In this document: one piece after another, positions 44,765-56,492 of the stretch
Layout of the letters: each line of letters opens with the position of its first letter
Numbering within the stretch: the first letter of the stretch is position 1
Source of the DNA: Punica granatum
Taxonomy: Eukaryota > Streptophyta > Magnoliopsida > Myrtales > Lythraceae
Reading direction: 5' to 3'
Length of the DNA: 64,000 bases
NCBI RefSeq assembly: GCF_007655135.1
Contig: NC_045127.1
Location: forward strand, 44,855,426-44,919,425
Notes under the pieces: generated by a model
The model's input: only the letters and a program-made list of their open reading frames with translations
What the model was told of the DNA's origin: nothing
The model's database searches: none
Position numbers and translations under genes: made by a program

Positions 44765-45282
44765 GTAGGAGAATGAAGGTTGATAGAGGAATTAAATTCG
44801 TTGTCAACTAGTGCCTAAATTTTAGGTAATTTGAATTGATAGGTGATAATTAATTTTTATTCACTAGATATAACTGAGTGTTCTACACATCTTTTAATTT
44901 TGTGATCCAAAATTAAAGAGTTCGATAGTGGATAAGGTAATGATAAAGGTGGTGTTTATTTATCAACTAATTTCGATATTTGTAAAGTCATTGGTGTAGA
45001 AAATTAGTGTTTTGCATCATACGCGTAACTAAGTGTTAGCAGAAAGGAAAGACCATACCTTGGTGGATGGCAATGCGGTGTTATTGAACTTGTGTCGGGT
45101 TAATAATCGGATACCATTAAGAAATCTCATCTACAAATGTGTATGGTGTAGTATGAAAAATTGATTTTGAAACATCTCAAAACGTGGGGGTATTTGGCCT
45201 ATTATTGAGTTTTTGATCAAAGGAGGGTTCCCATTAGATCGAATGTGTATGGTAATCCGCAACCCCTCAGTGAACTTGCTCC

Positions 45283-45514
45283 GTTTGCATTCAAAGTGAG
45301 ATTTTAAAATCTAACTTTAATTTAATTCTACCCACAACAAAACAAAATAACTCATATAAAGTTAAAGGGTGAGCCCTATTTATACTACTCTTTTTCAAAA
45401 TTAAAATCACATAACTCATATAAAATCAAAGGGTGGGCCCCATACATAACCATTTATACCACTCTTTTTTCAAAATCAAAATCTAATTTTAAAATGTTAT
45501 TTACAAACCAAACG
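45283..45514. mobile_element. MITE, family B (second copy)
   Basis: Opens GTTTGCATTCAAAG and closes ACAAACCAAACG. It has the same doubled interior module as 17766-17986 (AACTCATATAAAG.., TTATACCACTC or close variants). Diverged from the first copy by many substitutions, so both are old. Confidence 0.55.
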
Positions 45515-45639
45515 TAACTTTTAGGGATTCGGAACTTGGAAGTGTCAATCCTAGGTGGATGACTTGTAAATCTTGGTGACGAACATAGTAGGTGTTTTAC
45601 AAATCAAAAGGTATTTAACTTAGAGATTCAATGCGAATC

Positions 45640-45715
45640 GATCAAGGTGAATCGAGGTTCAAGGTGAATTGAGATTTAATGTGAATCAAGGTTCAAGGTG
45701 AATCAATATTCAAGT
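45640..45715 (+). repeat. short tandem repeat of about 16 bp
   Basis: Four to five imperfect copies of GGTTCAAGGTGAATC and near variants in a row. No function is apparent. Confidence 0.6.
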
Positions 45716-48700
45716 AAATGATGAAAACGAAGTTACTGAGCTTTAGATATAAAATCGAAAGAGGACGAAACTACATAGGGAAAAGTGTTGGAGAAGTTTA
45801 ATCAATTGAGCACTGAGGATTTGAACATCCCATCGGTCCCAAACTTTAAGTTGAGTGAAGATCCTGATAGGGTAATAGTATAATTGGAACATGCTAGTGC
45901 ATTCGAGTCTTTAATATGTGCAAGAGGTTGTACTAAAGATTTGATATTGTGTTTGTTGTGTACAAACTGTTAAGGCTCATAAGTAAACGTGAAAACGTTT
46001 AATGGACAGCTCTGTGCTACCATAGAATGAAAAATGCGTGAAATTTACAAAATTCTTTATATTACGGAAAGGCTAAAGAGATATCCTACGAGGTAAAGTT
46101 GTGGCAACATAAGTTGCTATTTCCGTGCATTCTGCCAAGGGTGTTGATGATGTCTCTAAGTATAATTACTGTATACATTTAAGGTCTAGACATAGTAATT
46201 TGAGATGTGAATTTGAAATGATAAGACATGTGAGAATTTAGCGATCTCATCAACGACAGGTTTGTCGAGAGATTTAATATAAATATTGTTGCCAAAATGA
46301 AATAAAACCATTAATCGCGTAATTGATAATGGAAACCCTACCTCGTTATATCTAAAAGCTTGTTTTGAAGTTTAAGGGGTAATAACAAGTTATTGAATAA
46401 CAAGTGTGCACTAAGTACAAGGATTTGTTGCCTGAATTTAGGAGGATGAGTTATAACACTTAATGAATTGGTACATGGTATTAGTTATCGAGTAATCCAC
46501 CTATATGGACATGAAGTGGTGCTGCTTCAAATGAGAGTTTTTCTCAAGGTTTTCTCTCTCGTAGATGCTCATGAAAACGAAATGAGCACATGACTATAAC
46601 GGTGCTAAAGCAAAAAAACTCTTATTCAAATTATTTAGCGGTTGTGTGTGTGACTTTTCCGGTATTGACTTTAAGAGGGATGTTTAAGCGACTAGTCACC
46701 AATCACTTTGTTAGTGCCTTGAAAGTTGACACTTAGAGAATGTTTAAGTCTAACGATATAACTTTTTATGCATGATCGTAATCTTTTATTTTCTGAAATT
46801 AACAAGTTAGTTTGGGATTATTGATAAATTAGATTGCAAATTCAATGGTTTGTTTTTTCGCTTACTTATTCGTGTAATCGTGTACTTAGTGAACAAAATA
46901 AAAAAAGAATTTAATATATATATATATATGTGTATATATATGCATATGTATATATAATGGTCAAGTACTTTGCGCCTTTGCCTTATGCGAAACAGTACCA
47001 ACGATTGTGAGGGACACAAGCAGTTGTAATTTTGGAACGAACGGTTATTTGAGTAAAAGTCAAAATAAATAAATAAATAAATAATAAATAATTAATTAAA
47101 AAGTTTTTTGTGAGACATGTTCTAAATAAAAGACACGTCTTTTCTTCCTGAAAGTACCCATTGAACATAGATAAATAGAGGCTTTCGTGCCAAAAGTCAA
47201 AATGGTCGATTAATCAAAATAATTCCAGAATATTGAGTGAGAGAGTTAGAGTGTTTTACGAGTTTGCTAATCGTAAAACACATAAAGGTTTCATTGTATT
47301 CTCAGAGAGACTCGCCAAAAATCCAATAGCAACTTCGTATGGGGGCGAATAACTTTTATTGGAGAGCATTAACCCGTGCCTTGAAGCAATTATTCAACAT
47401 TGAAGATCGTGTTTGTCATCTTCTCGACTTCGAGTTCGAGATCAACATTTTATTCTTCGTTCGTCTCCGAAGTTCGTCATCTCCGAATCCGAATTTAATT
47501 CCATCATCATCTCCGAACCATCTGCCCTGAAGTATAAATCCCCATCACCCTCTGCCTATGCTGGTTGTTGCCTCCCCCCTTCAAGTTGCCACCACTATTT
47601 CCTAATCCTCCTCCTCCTCCGTTGCCCTATTGTTGTTCCTCACACGCCCTGGCTACTGTACAGCTCCTTGACCTCCTCCATCGGTCACTCATGGCTCCAC
47701 GAACTATCTGTCATGGTCCAGCTCTTGATCATGCCTTCCCGTAGCCAACACGAGCTCCCTGACGCCACACTCCTCTCCTCTTCCTTTGGGCATGCGTCCG
47801 ATTAAAACTTTTTTTTTTCAGTTACAAAGGAAGCCTATTGTGCGCACCCGAATTTCGTCTCGTCGGGGCACGCAATGCGCGAAGCCTCATTGCAATGCGG
47901 CTTGGGAGTGTCCACCTTCCCGGGGACGCGCGACGAACGCACGTGAGAAGGAGTCGCCACTTACTGTTTACGACTCGTAGGTCGAGGGCCGTTGAGTCGC
48001 CCGGGTCTAGGGGTACGGGGTACACCTAAATGCTAAGGCAATGATCATGCGGAACCGAAAATTCCGAATTCGGGGGTTCTATTACGTGCGGGCCTACATC
48101 CCGCACGCCCTTTCGGTACTCTAGCTTGCTAGGCTTGCCGTTTTGTTTATTTACCGTGTGATTTAAGGTTGCACTTGACTCGCCCGTTTTGACACCGTAA
48201 ATTCGTAAGCACTCTCAGGCCTTTTCTGCTTATCAACCGGGATCCTTACATTGACCGAATGAAAATACAGGTATGCTTGCATAAATGAAGATACAGACGC
48301 TTGTACTGTGTTTTGGGCCCGGTTGATTTGCATCAAGCCAAATATTCCTTTCGTGCATGCCGTGAGTCTTGAAAGACCGAAATAAAAAATAATGCAACGC
48401 GGGCTCATGGAGCCGGTGGTCGGGTCCGACCGGACCGACGGATAACTGAAGAATCGTTTGACTCTTGAGACAGCCGTGGGACAGGTCGAGCTCCCGGGTC
48501 ATGTCCTGACCACGACTCATTCATCCTATCCGAGTTGTCTTTCCATTTAGACATCACTAAGATTGGGACGTTGAGTCGAGGCAAGACCCGATGCCGCACT
48601 CGGGTTGCGCGCTCTCAATGTGCATGGGCGTTGGACCCCGTGATATCGTTTCCTATGAGTTCAGGCTTGAACCGCGATGAATACAACAAATAACAGAAAA

Positions 48701-48836
48701 GTACATGTTGCAAAGAGCACGTATTATCATGTTGCATACACATAATTACATAAACAAAATTATTTAAACGAGGCATGTGCGTTATCGGTGGGGAATCCAA
48801 GTAGGAAAAGCGATTGGATATCTTTGGAAAATGTCC

Positions 48837-49095
48837 AGAGGACTGAATTGAACGATTTTAAAAGATGGGGGACCGATTTGGAAATTCCGAAAGTTTGGGG
48901 ACTGATTTGCAAATTCTAAGAGTTTGGGGACTGATTTGAACATTCTAAAAGATGGGGGGACTGATTTGTAAATCATACAATATGGGGACTGATTTGTACA
49001 TTTCGAAAGATGGGGGACTGATTTATCAATTCCGAAAGATGGGGGACTGATTTGCAAATCATAAAAGATGGGGACTGATTTGTAAAAAAACTACT
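48837..49095. repeat. minisatellite, unit about 30-36 bp
   Basis: Seven or so imperfect copies of a unit built on GGGGGACTGATTTG(C/T)AAAT, joined by (T/A)(C/A)(T/C)(A/G)AAAGAT. Unit lengths vary. Looser copies of GGACTGA continue to about 49330. It lies inside the solo LTR. Confidence 0.8.
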
Positions 49096-49830
49096 GAAAA
49101 TGCCCTAGGACTTATTTGAAATGAAATTGAAAATCAGGACTGATCTGAAAGATAAAAAAAGGCCCGAGGACTAAACTGAAATAACTCGGAAAGTTTCTTG
49201 GAATGCTAGAACAATTCTGGAAAATTCAAGGACTGATTGAAAAATGATAAAGTGACCGGGGCTTGATTGAAAATGATTTTGAAATTCGGGGCAGATCTTA
49301 AAAATAAAATACGTCCAATGGACTGAAATGTGACGAAACAGAAAGTTCGTAAAATCGAGTTCGGGAAAACTCCGATCACCCACGCGACTCAAGAACATAC
49401 ACTGCACATCATATCCATCAAGCAAACAATAATATTCAGGAAATGAGCCCTAATCACGCCACTAAGTTGAGAATTTACCTAGTTCGGAAAGTTGAGGGGT
49501 GATTCTGTAAATAAAAAACAATAAAAAAAAAGTCAAAGATATGCTGGGTGAGTTTGACCGGGCCGGTCTGAACAGTATCGGGCCGGTCTGAGCTGGATTG
49601 GGCCGAACTCCGATGGAATGGACTGGGCCGAATGGAAGATTGGGCTTCGGAAGGATGGATGAGCCGAAGTTGGCGGACTGGGCCGGACCTGCAACAGAGA
49701 AATAATGGGCTAGTCCCGAGATGCGGGATAGGGCCTTCAAGAGTCGGGCTGGACCGTTGCCGAGTCGGGTTTGGGCTGTTTTGGCTTGCACAGACCCGAA
49801 TGGTAGCAACAGACCCGACTGGAAGGGTGG

Positions 49831-50310
49831 ACAGGCCCGACTGGCACAAGTCGGGTCGGACGTCGCCACGGAGGCTCCCGATGGAATTTTGAGGCAAAGT
49901 CGGCGGCATTGGACTCCTAACTGACTGAGGAGCACAGTGATAGATGGCCCGTAGCGAGATTCAACCCGAGCTGACCTGTGCGTCCCTTCAAAGTTCGGAT
50001 CAGAAAAGACGACCAGAGGAACAGGCCCGACTGGCACAAGTCGGGTCGGACGTCATCACGGAGGCTCCCGATGGAATTTTGAGGCAAGGTCGGCGGCATT
50101 GGAATCCTAACTGACTGAGGAGCACAGTGATAGGTGGCTCGTAGCGAGATTCAACCCGAACTGACCCGTGCGTCCCTTCAAAGTTCGGATCAGAAAAGAC
50201 GACCAGAGGAACAGGCCCGACTGGCACAAGTCGGGTCGGACGTCGCCACGGAGGCTCCCGATGGAATTTTGAGGCAAGGTCGGCGGCATTGGAATCCTAA
50301 CTGACTGAGG
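49831..50310. repeat. 190-bp tandem repeat, 2.5 copies
   Basis: The words ACAGGCCCGACTGGCACAAG recur at 49831, 50021 and 50211, exactly 190 bp apart. Copies are nearly identical (a few substitutions), and the third stops after about 100 bp at 50310. Close identity means the duplication is recent compared with the insertion itself. Confidence 0.93.
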
Positions 50311-50931
50311 ATCGTGCCTGCAGTGGTTTCATGAAGATTAGACATGTCTATTTGCCTGAGAGATGCAAAGAAAACCGGTAAAAACTGGAAAAATCTGTAA
50401 AAGGAGAAAAGAGAAATGGCGGTGGTGCGCGGTTGAGCGGCTCTCGGCACGTGACCACCTCGTCACGGGGGAGAGTGAGGGTCATGAGGAACCCTTAGGA
50501 AATGATTAGGAAATGATGGCACGACTTGCCATAGTCGTGAGGTGGTGGAAATGTCGAGGAAGCCCGGGAAAACCGTGAATATGTCCTCTGGACAGGGCGA
50601 TTTTGGCAAGCTGGAAGCTTCAAATCACAAACTAACATCGGAAATGGACTCAGGAGGTCGAATGCATGTGGGATATGAAGTTTGGTCAAGTTGGATCGGG
50701 TTGGGTGGCGGTCGCCGGAGAAAACGGGATTGGTTTGGCCTTGTTTGGCCTGGTTTCTGGGCTGAGGGGCTGAGAGATTTTTCGAAAAATCGTCGAGCTG
50801 TGGATTTCTCGGTCGTAGGCGAGCTGGAGGTTTCCGGGTCTTCTTTGTCTGTGAGCTCCGGGATCTTTTTGTCTGTGAGCTCCCCCCCCCATTCCCCCGG
50901 ACGAGCTGCGGGTTTTTGTCCGAAAAGAAAA

Positions 50932-50932
<1 letters not shown>

Positions 50933-50965
<33 letters not shown>
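50933..50965. repeat. (GA)n microsatellite
   Basis: About sixteen GA units inside the solo LTR, following a short C-run region. It creates the spurious Arg-Glu and Ser-Leu open frames on the two strands. Confidence 0.9.
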
Positions 50966-50968
<3 letters not shown>

Positions 50969-51614
50969 TTTGCGTGTTCGAGGAGTCGCGTGCGCATAGG
51001 GTTGGCGTGCGGCAGGCAGGCTCGGGCGCAGCGGCAGCAGAGGTCCCGAGACCGGTCCGTCCCTGCCAGGAGGAAGAAGAAGAAGAAAGAAAAGAAAAAG
51101 AAAAAGAGAAGAAGACAGGAAGAAGAGAAACGATGAAGAAGAAGAACAGGAAAATGGGGGGAGGGGGGCCTGGTCAACGGTCAAAGTTGTCAGACTTTGA
51201 CCGTTTGACCTTTTTTTTTTTTTTTGACGCGCGTATAAATTGAAAATTCCATCTTCTTGATCGGACGTCGAAAAAATATATTCGAGATTGCCATCGTGTT
51301 CAGAAAAATTCGCTGATCGATATTGTGCGATGAATTTATTTTCAATCTCGAATTTTGTCCCGAATTTTGAAAATTGACGTCGATGTACGCGAAATTCGAA
51401 AATGTCCCAAATAAAATTAGTGTTAAATTAGGCAAATTGCTATTTCCAAAAATGTCCTAAAAAGTCGTGAATACTCGAGTAATTAATCGGAAATATTTCC
51501 CTCACGAGTGGTAAAAACGGCGATTTTGTCCCTCTGGAGCCGGTGGACCAAAATTGGGTGCTGACACCTATGAGCTTAGTACATTAAAATAAAAATCTTA
51601 AATATCTAATAAAA

Positions 51615-51695
51615 GGGCACTGGTAGTCCCACTGGGTATCAAACTTGGGACTTTTTGGTCACCAGGGGAGAAGTGTGCCACTACGCGCCCCTCTC
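51615..51695 (-). mobile_element. possible tRNA-derived SINE head
   Basis: On the minus strand the stretch reads GCGTAGTGGCACACTTCTCC, then CCCAAGTTTGATACCCAGTG. These resemble the A box and B box of a tRNA-type polymerase III promoter about 35 bases apart, an arrangement seen in plant SINEs. No target duplication or tail was identified. Low confidence. Confidence 0.3.
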
Positions 51696-52347
51696 TTGAG
51701 GAAAAAAATAACTTTTTTCCTTTTTTCTATTATAGAATTATTTTGTTAAAAATTTGGGGCCCACACGGTCAATCTCAATGAGACACGTGGCGCCCGGCCA
51801 CGTCGGCATGTCCGTTAAATCTGATAACAGATTGATAGTTTTAAAAAGTAAAAAAAAAGTGTAAAATTTGTGATTTTTTTTGAACATTTACCCAAAAAAA
51901 TTAATGCAATTTCTTTTGGCTTGACTATTTGTTTGCAAGTCCAACAAATATTTAAAAATATGATATAACGACATTCATGGTTCTTTTTTTTTGGATAAAC
52001 ATTCTTTGTTCTTTTATAAGTAGACACATATGGAGAAAAAATTGTTCTTGTACATGTTATATTAGCCTTTTTAAGTTTTATATTAAAAAGAAGGATAAGG
52101 AATTATATAAAAATAAGATATTTTTTGAAAATTATTTGTATTCATATGATAAGTTTTATTCTTCTTCTTCTTCATTTACGTAATTTTTTTGATTGATTAG
52201 ACTTATTTTAAACTTTTAGCGAATATACCATTTACTCCAATTGAAAGATGAATGACCTTCAAAACCAGAATGCATTTTTTTTTTTCAGTTTCCAGTTCAA
52301 TAAGTTTTGATAAGGTTTTGGTTCATGCCACAATTTTAAAGTCCTTA

Positions 52348-54789
52348 TCTATCTATATAATAAAACTCACTTGAAGTGAGTAAATGCTAATAACTGATCA
52401 CAATAAATAATGAAAAAAAAATGAATTAATGCCTATCTAGGAAAATAAAACATTTTTAAAATAAGTAAATGCTAATAAATGGTCACAATAAATAATGAAA
52501 AAAATGAATTAATGTCTATCTAAGAGAATAAAATATTTTTAAAATAATTTTAAAGAATTGCAATCTAATTCCATGTGTTGCACTAAATAACTTAGACTAA
52601 ACAATAATTATTAATATTTATGAATAAATTAATTGAAATTTAAAATCTATTTTTCGGTAAGATTAAAATCTATTTCTTAGTATGAAGAAATTAACTAGGG
52701 AAAAATATTTCTTGAAATCTAATTTAGCTGGAGCCTAACTGTCCTTGAGCACATGAAACATCCGAGAAATTAATTAAAGAGGAAAATTATATCCCTTCAA
52801 ATCATTTCCTTATTTTTCAATAAATAGGTTAATAGCAATTTAAAATCTATTTTCTTAATATCAAGAAACTTAAAATCTAATTTAACGAGAGACCAACTGT
52901 TGTTCAGCACATGAAAGATCAAAGCTTAGTACTTAGAGATATTAGCTCCTATCTCATGAAAGTTGTACTTTTAGCCAAGTGAAGTACTGTATAAATATTT
53001 AATAAAAATCTAATTTAAAATTGAATCTTACAACTACCAAATTAACCAAATTTTTGACTAGGTAATATGATTCCACTCAACAGTTTCATTAAAAGATATT
53101 ATAATAATTTCAATCTAACCCAAAATTTAATTTTGAGAATGACCTAAATAAGTGATAATTCATTCACCCAAAAGATAAAAGTGATAATTTGGGAAATATA
53201 TAAACCAATTAATGTCTATATATTCAATGGTGTGGCTTCCAAAACTAATGCATACGGAATACCATCTACGAAAAGGATTGTTGCACATATAATTTTCAAT
53301 ACATCAATTATGAAGCAAAGTTTCATGTATGCCCTGATTATTATCATTGCGTTGATGGTTTAAAATTGAAATGAGTGCTGCTATATCATCCTAATAATCA
53401 ACCTAAAAGTCATTCTAATTCAAAGTCCCACTCACAATGGCATGAGTTTTAATTAATATCCAATGGCTAATCAATAGATGTGAGTAAGATTTTAAGTTAG
53501 GAGGATCTCTAGGCGCACCAATTAGAAGAATTTAGCATTTTTTAATAGAAGTTATATTTCGGTTAAAGAGGACTACCTGTGTTTTTACATGAGTAGATCG
53601 ATCACCGACCAATGAATACTAAAAGCTAATTAATTATGACTTAGAGAAATTATTTTTAGCTACTTAATTAATTAATTTCTCCCCATATATATTAAGCCGA
53701 GCTCTTATGAATATATATACCTGATAAGGCTTTCACCAAAATCACCGCAAAATTTGAACTATAACAATAAATTTGCAATTTATAGCAAAAATCCTTGGAA
53801 AATTATAAGTTAGTATCAGTAAATGAAATTAGTCAACATTTCATTATTAATTATATACTCTCTAGATTCTTCTCATGGTTGAGACTTGAGGAAACAGGAG
53901 CGCTTTCTTCTTCGAATGAAGACGAGTTAGGGGTAATAATTTTATTAAGATCTTTATGCCCTGAACAAGGTTATCTTCTTCTTCGTTTTGTTCTCTTTTT
54001 TATTTTTTGGACTACAGGCAGTGAATTTTATTTACATGTCCTACTATTGATTTTCCTTTTCTTCTCTCTTTGTAGCTCAGTTCTATTTACGAGTTGAAGA
54101 ATAATAAAAATGACAAAATCAACTCAATGTCCTACTATTGATTTTCCTTTTCTTCTCTATTTTCTCTATTTCTTTTTCCATGACATTGATTTCTTTAGTC
54201 GATAAAAGGTTCTTAAATATCGGATCTATGGGACAACATATTATTCTATATATTTGACATCGCATAATCAAGTGGAAATTATATTCGTACAGCTTAGTTT
54301 AAATGTCATAATATAAGAAAGGGAGATATTAACTAAGAGAAGTTGATGAGAACGGCATCTATCTTAAGGATAACTATTTTATTATAAAAAAAAGTTTTAC
54401 ATTCTTGGAAAATATAGAAAACACAAATAAACATTCAAATACGATAGGTAATATAAGTAAATTCATTTATTTAACTTTATATGATTTCTACTTAGATATA
54501 ATGCCTATTGCCTTTCTCTACAGCTATTTTCTCTATAGCCTATTTTGAAGGAAAGAAAAATGAATAGATTATTCTTTTGGTATTCCAGGTCAATCTAATC
54601 TTACAAAATGATAAAAAAAAAATCTTAGCTATTACATAATTTTGCCACTATCGTCACTAAAATAGATATGATTAGTGTGTTTTACGATCTATGTAGACTT
54701 ATTCTATTTCAATAATATAGATGAGCAAACAAATTTTGAACTGTATAATATGAAATTAACCCTTGCAAAACATGAGTTAATATACTAGT
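52348..54789 (+). mobile_element. possible non-autonomous Helitron
   Basis: Opens TCTATCTATATAATAAAACT, the TC-start typical of plant Helitrons, directly after an A. It closes with CCTTGCAAAACATGAGTTAA and, after four more bases, CTAGT: a worn hairpin followed by the Helitron 3' tetramer region. There is no Rep-helicase gene, so it would be non-autonomous. The base after the end is A rather than the expected T, and the hairpin is weak. Moderate to low confidence. Confidence 0.35.
52375..52549 (+). repeat. tandem duplication, unit about 85 bp
   Basis: Two adjacent copies each open with AGTAAATGCTAATAA, continue with TCACAATAAATAATGAAAAAA and end near ATTTTTAAAATAA. They lie at the 5' end of the Helitron-like element. 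Confidence 0.75.
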
Positions 54790-54800
54790 ATATATAAGTA

Positions 54801-55428
54801 AAATTAACTTGAGTAGCAATAAATGCTACTCAATAATGCTCTTAATTAATACAATTGAAATAGAAAAAATAAATTTGTTATTTCTGAATTTAAAATACTA
54901 CTTAAAGATATATCACTCATGTAAAATTGACTAATTTTTATAATAAATGTAACAATTGTACTTAATTTTTTTTAACAATAAATAATTCAATAAACAAATA
55001 TCAAAATAAAAAGTAAAATACTTTATATTTGAAAATAATTAGTTAATTATATGTATAAATTCTCACAAGAGCACAAATTATATAAATTTAATAGCACATT
55101 AAAAAAAGATTTAAAAATTAACTTGAGTAGCAATAATGGAAAATGCTACTCAATAATGCTCTTAAATAATACAATTGAAATAGAACAAAATAATTTTTAA
55201 TTTTTGAAATTAAAATACTACTTATAGATATATCACACATGTAAAATGGACTACTTTTTATAATAAATGTAACAATTATCATAAATTTTTCTAACAATAA
55301 TAATTCAATAAAAAATATCAAGATAAAGTAGCATATTTTATATTTGAAAATAATTACTTAATCATATGTATAAATTCTCACAAGGACACTAACTATAAAA
55401 ATTTAATAGCACACTAAAAAAAGATTTA
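54801..55428 (+). repeat. tandem duplication, unit 314 bp
   Basis: Two diverged copies begin AAATTAACTTGAGTAGCAAT at 54801 and 55115 and end near AGCACA(T/C)TAAAAAAAGATTTA. They start right after the Helitron-like end and share its AAATGCTA words, so they may be truncated copies of the same family inserted in tandem. Confidence 0.75.
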
Positions 55429-56492
55429 TAATGTGAAACTAAGGATCTTGTTTGCAATATTTCAAAATATGTGAAGAATAAAATTTATATATCTAAATCA
55501 GATGTCTAGAATATATATATATATATATGTATTATATTAACATATTTAACATGTGTTGAATAAAATACTTGGTTACCTATATGCAGGATTTTAAAGATAA
55601 AAATAATACATGACTTTAATTCTATGAACGAGGGTCACATAAAAAGTAAAAATTTATTTATGAAAGTAAGGGTTTAAAAATGTATTATTTTCGAAAAAAA
55701 TATTTGCAAAATCAAAATTGTATACTTGCACTTCATATTTGTAGTGACTCTAAATAATGTTATCGATTAAGTATGCAATACAATTAAATGGGAGAATTAG
55801 TGGCAACTTACACTAAATTATTTAAAATTAGTCTAATATATTAGATTTGTAATTCAAAATATTCAGACGATATTGTTGAAAATTTTCATTATGCTTAAAA
55901 AGTAAATTTATTTTTAAAAATTATGGATAATTCTATTAAAACAAAGCCCTACAACGTACGAGTCAGAACAACAGTAATACAAGGCTATAAACAATAGTAT
56001 GAATGTAATTAAGACTGATCCTTCAATAACAAACACTGAGAAAAGTGGGTTGAGATTGGAATGGGCCTATGTTCTATATCCTGATCGGGCCTAATATCGG
56101 AAGGAGATTTATCATTCTGCCATCTCCCTGCATAAGATAAGATGTCCAGCCAACGGACGAATTCAACTGACATTCACAGAAGTCTGGGTAAATGTCACGT
56201 AATCGAACAGTCCACTAAGACCGATGTCAACATTAAGCTTAATCACGTAATTGATCGGGAAAACATGTCATGAAAACATCTTGAACACATTTACTGCAGA
56301 TACAACATAACACCACCTAGGCCATTGTGGATGTCAAGAAGAACAAAAAGTGCCAAATTTCACCCAACAAGCACCGAGATTGACTAACTGTCGGAACAAC
56401 AGTCACGTAACGAGCAATATACTACCAACTTAGCCTGACTACTATATAGGAGGGGCGTGAGGATTTCCCCGGAATCGGAAAAAGCACGTACT

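Larger units (their letters stand above)
43334..47833. other. intergenic spacer, possible decayed retroelement
   Basis: The first 200 bp is XTH 3' region. A 33-bp sequence at 43977-44009 recurs with three mismatches at 47511-47543, which may mark worn LTR ends 3.5 kb apart; no pol motif is left between them. An (AT)n run lies near 44736-44761, a family B MITE at 45283-45514, short repeats of (G)GTTCAAGGTGAATC at 45640-45715 and TA runs at 46912-46955. The 130-codon open frame at 47413-47805 resembles nothing known. Confidence 0.45.
47839..51566 (-). mobile_element. 3.7-kb solo LTR or LTR-like insertion with target duplication
   Basis: A 3,728-bp block starting TGTGCGCACCCG and ending GGGTGCTGACA. 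It is bordered by the same 5 bp, CCTAT, at 47834-47838 and 51567-51571, so its limits are well supported. Read on the minus strand it opens TGTCAGCACCCAATTTT and closes GGGTGCGCACA, as I remember for long LTRs of plant Ty3/gypsy Tat-type elements. It has no protease, reverse transcriptase or integrase, hence solo LTR. It is much more GC-rich than its surroundings and holds a minisatellite (48837-49095) and a 190-bp tandem repeat (49831-50310). Both ends also match each other as imperfect inverted repeats of about 17 bp. Overlapping open frames at 50495-51243 on both strands are low-complexity and not credible genes. Confidence 0.7.
51572..56492. other. AT-rich intergenic spacer with Helitron-like and tandem repeats
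   Basis: No gene found in 4.9 kb. It holds the possible SINE head, a Helitron-like element (52348-54789) with a duplicated 5' part and a 314-bp tandem duplication (54801-55428). Stretch 55430-56490 shows nothing beyond the likely 3' UTR of the CSLD gene. Confidence 0.5.

Noticed and set aside
48837..49095. Possible CRISPR-like array of short repeats
   Set aside because: Units are imperfect and adjacent without unique spacers, and this is a plant nuclear region. It is a minisatellite.
50495..51243. Two overlapping 230-codon frames on opposite strands
   Set aside because: They come from GA repeats and purine-rich low complexity inside the solo LTR. They mirror each other and carry no domain.
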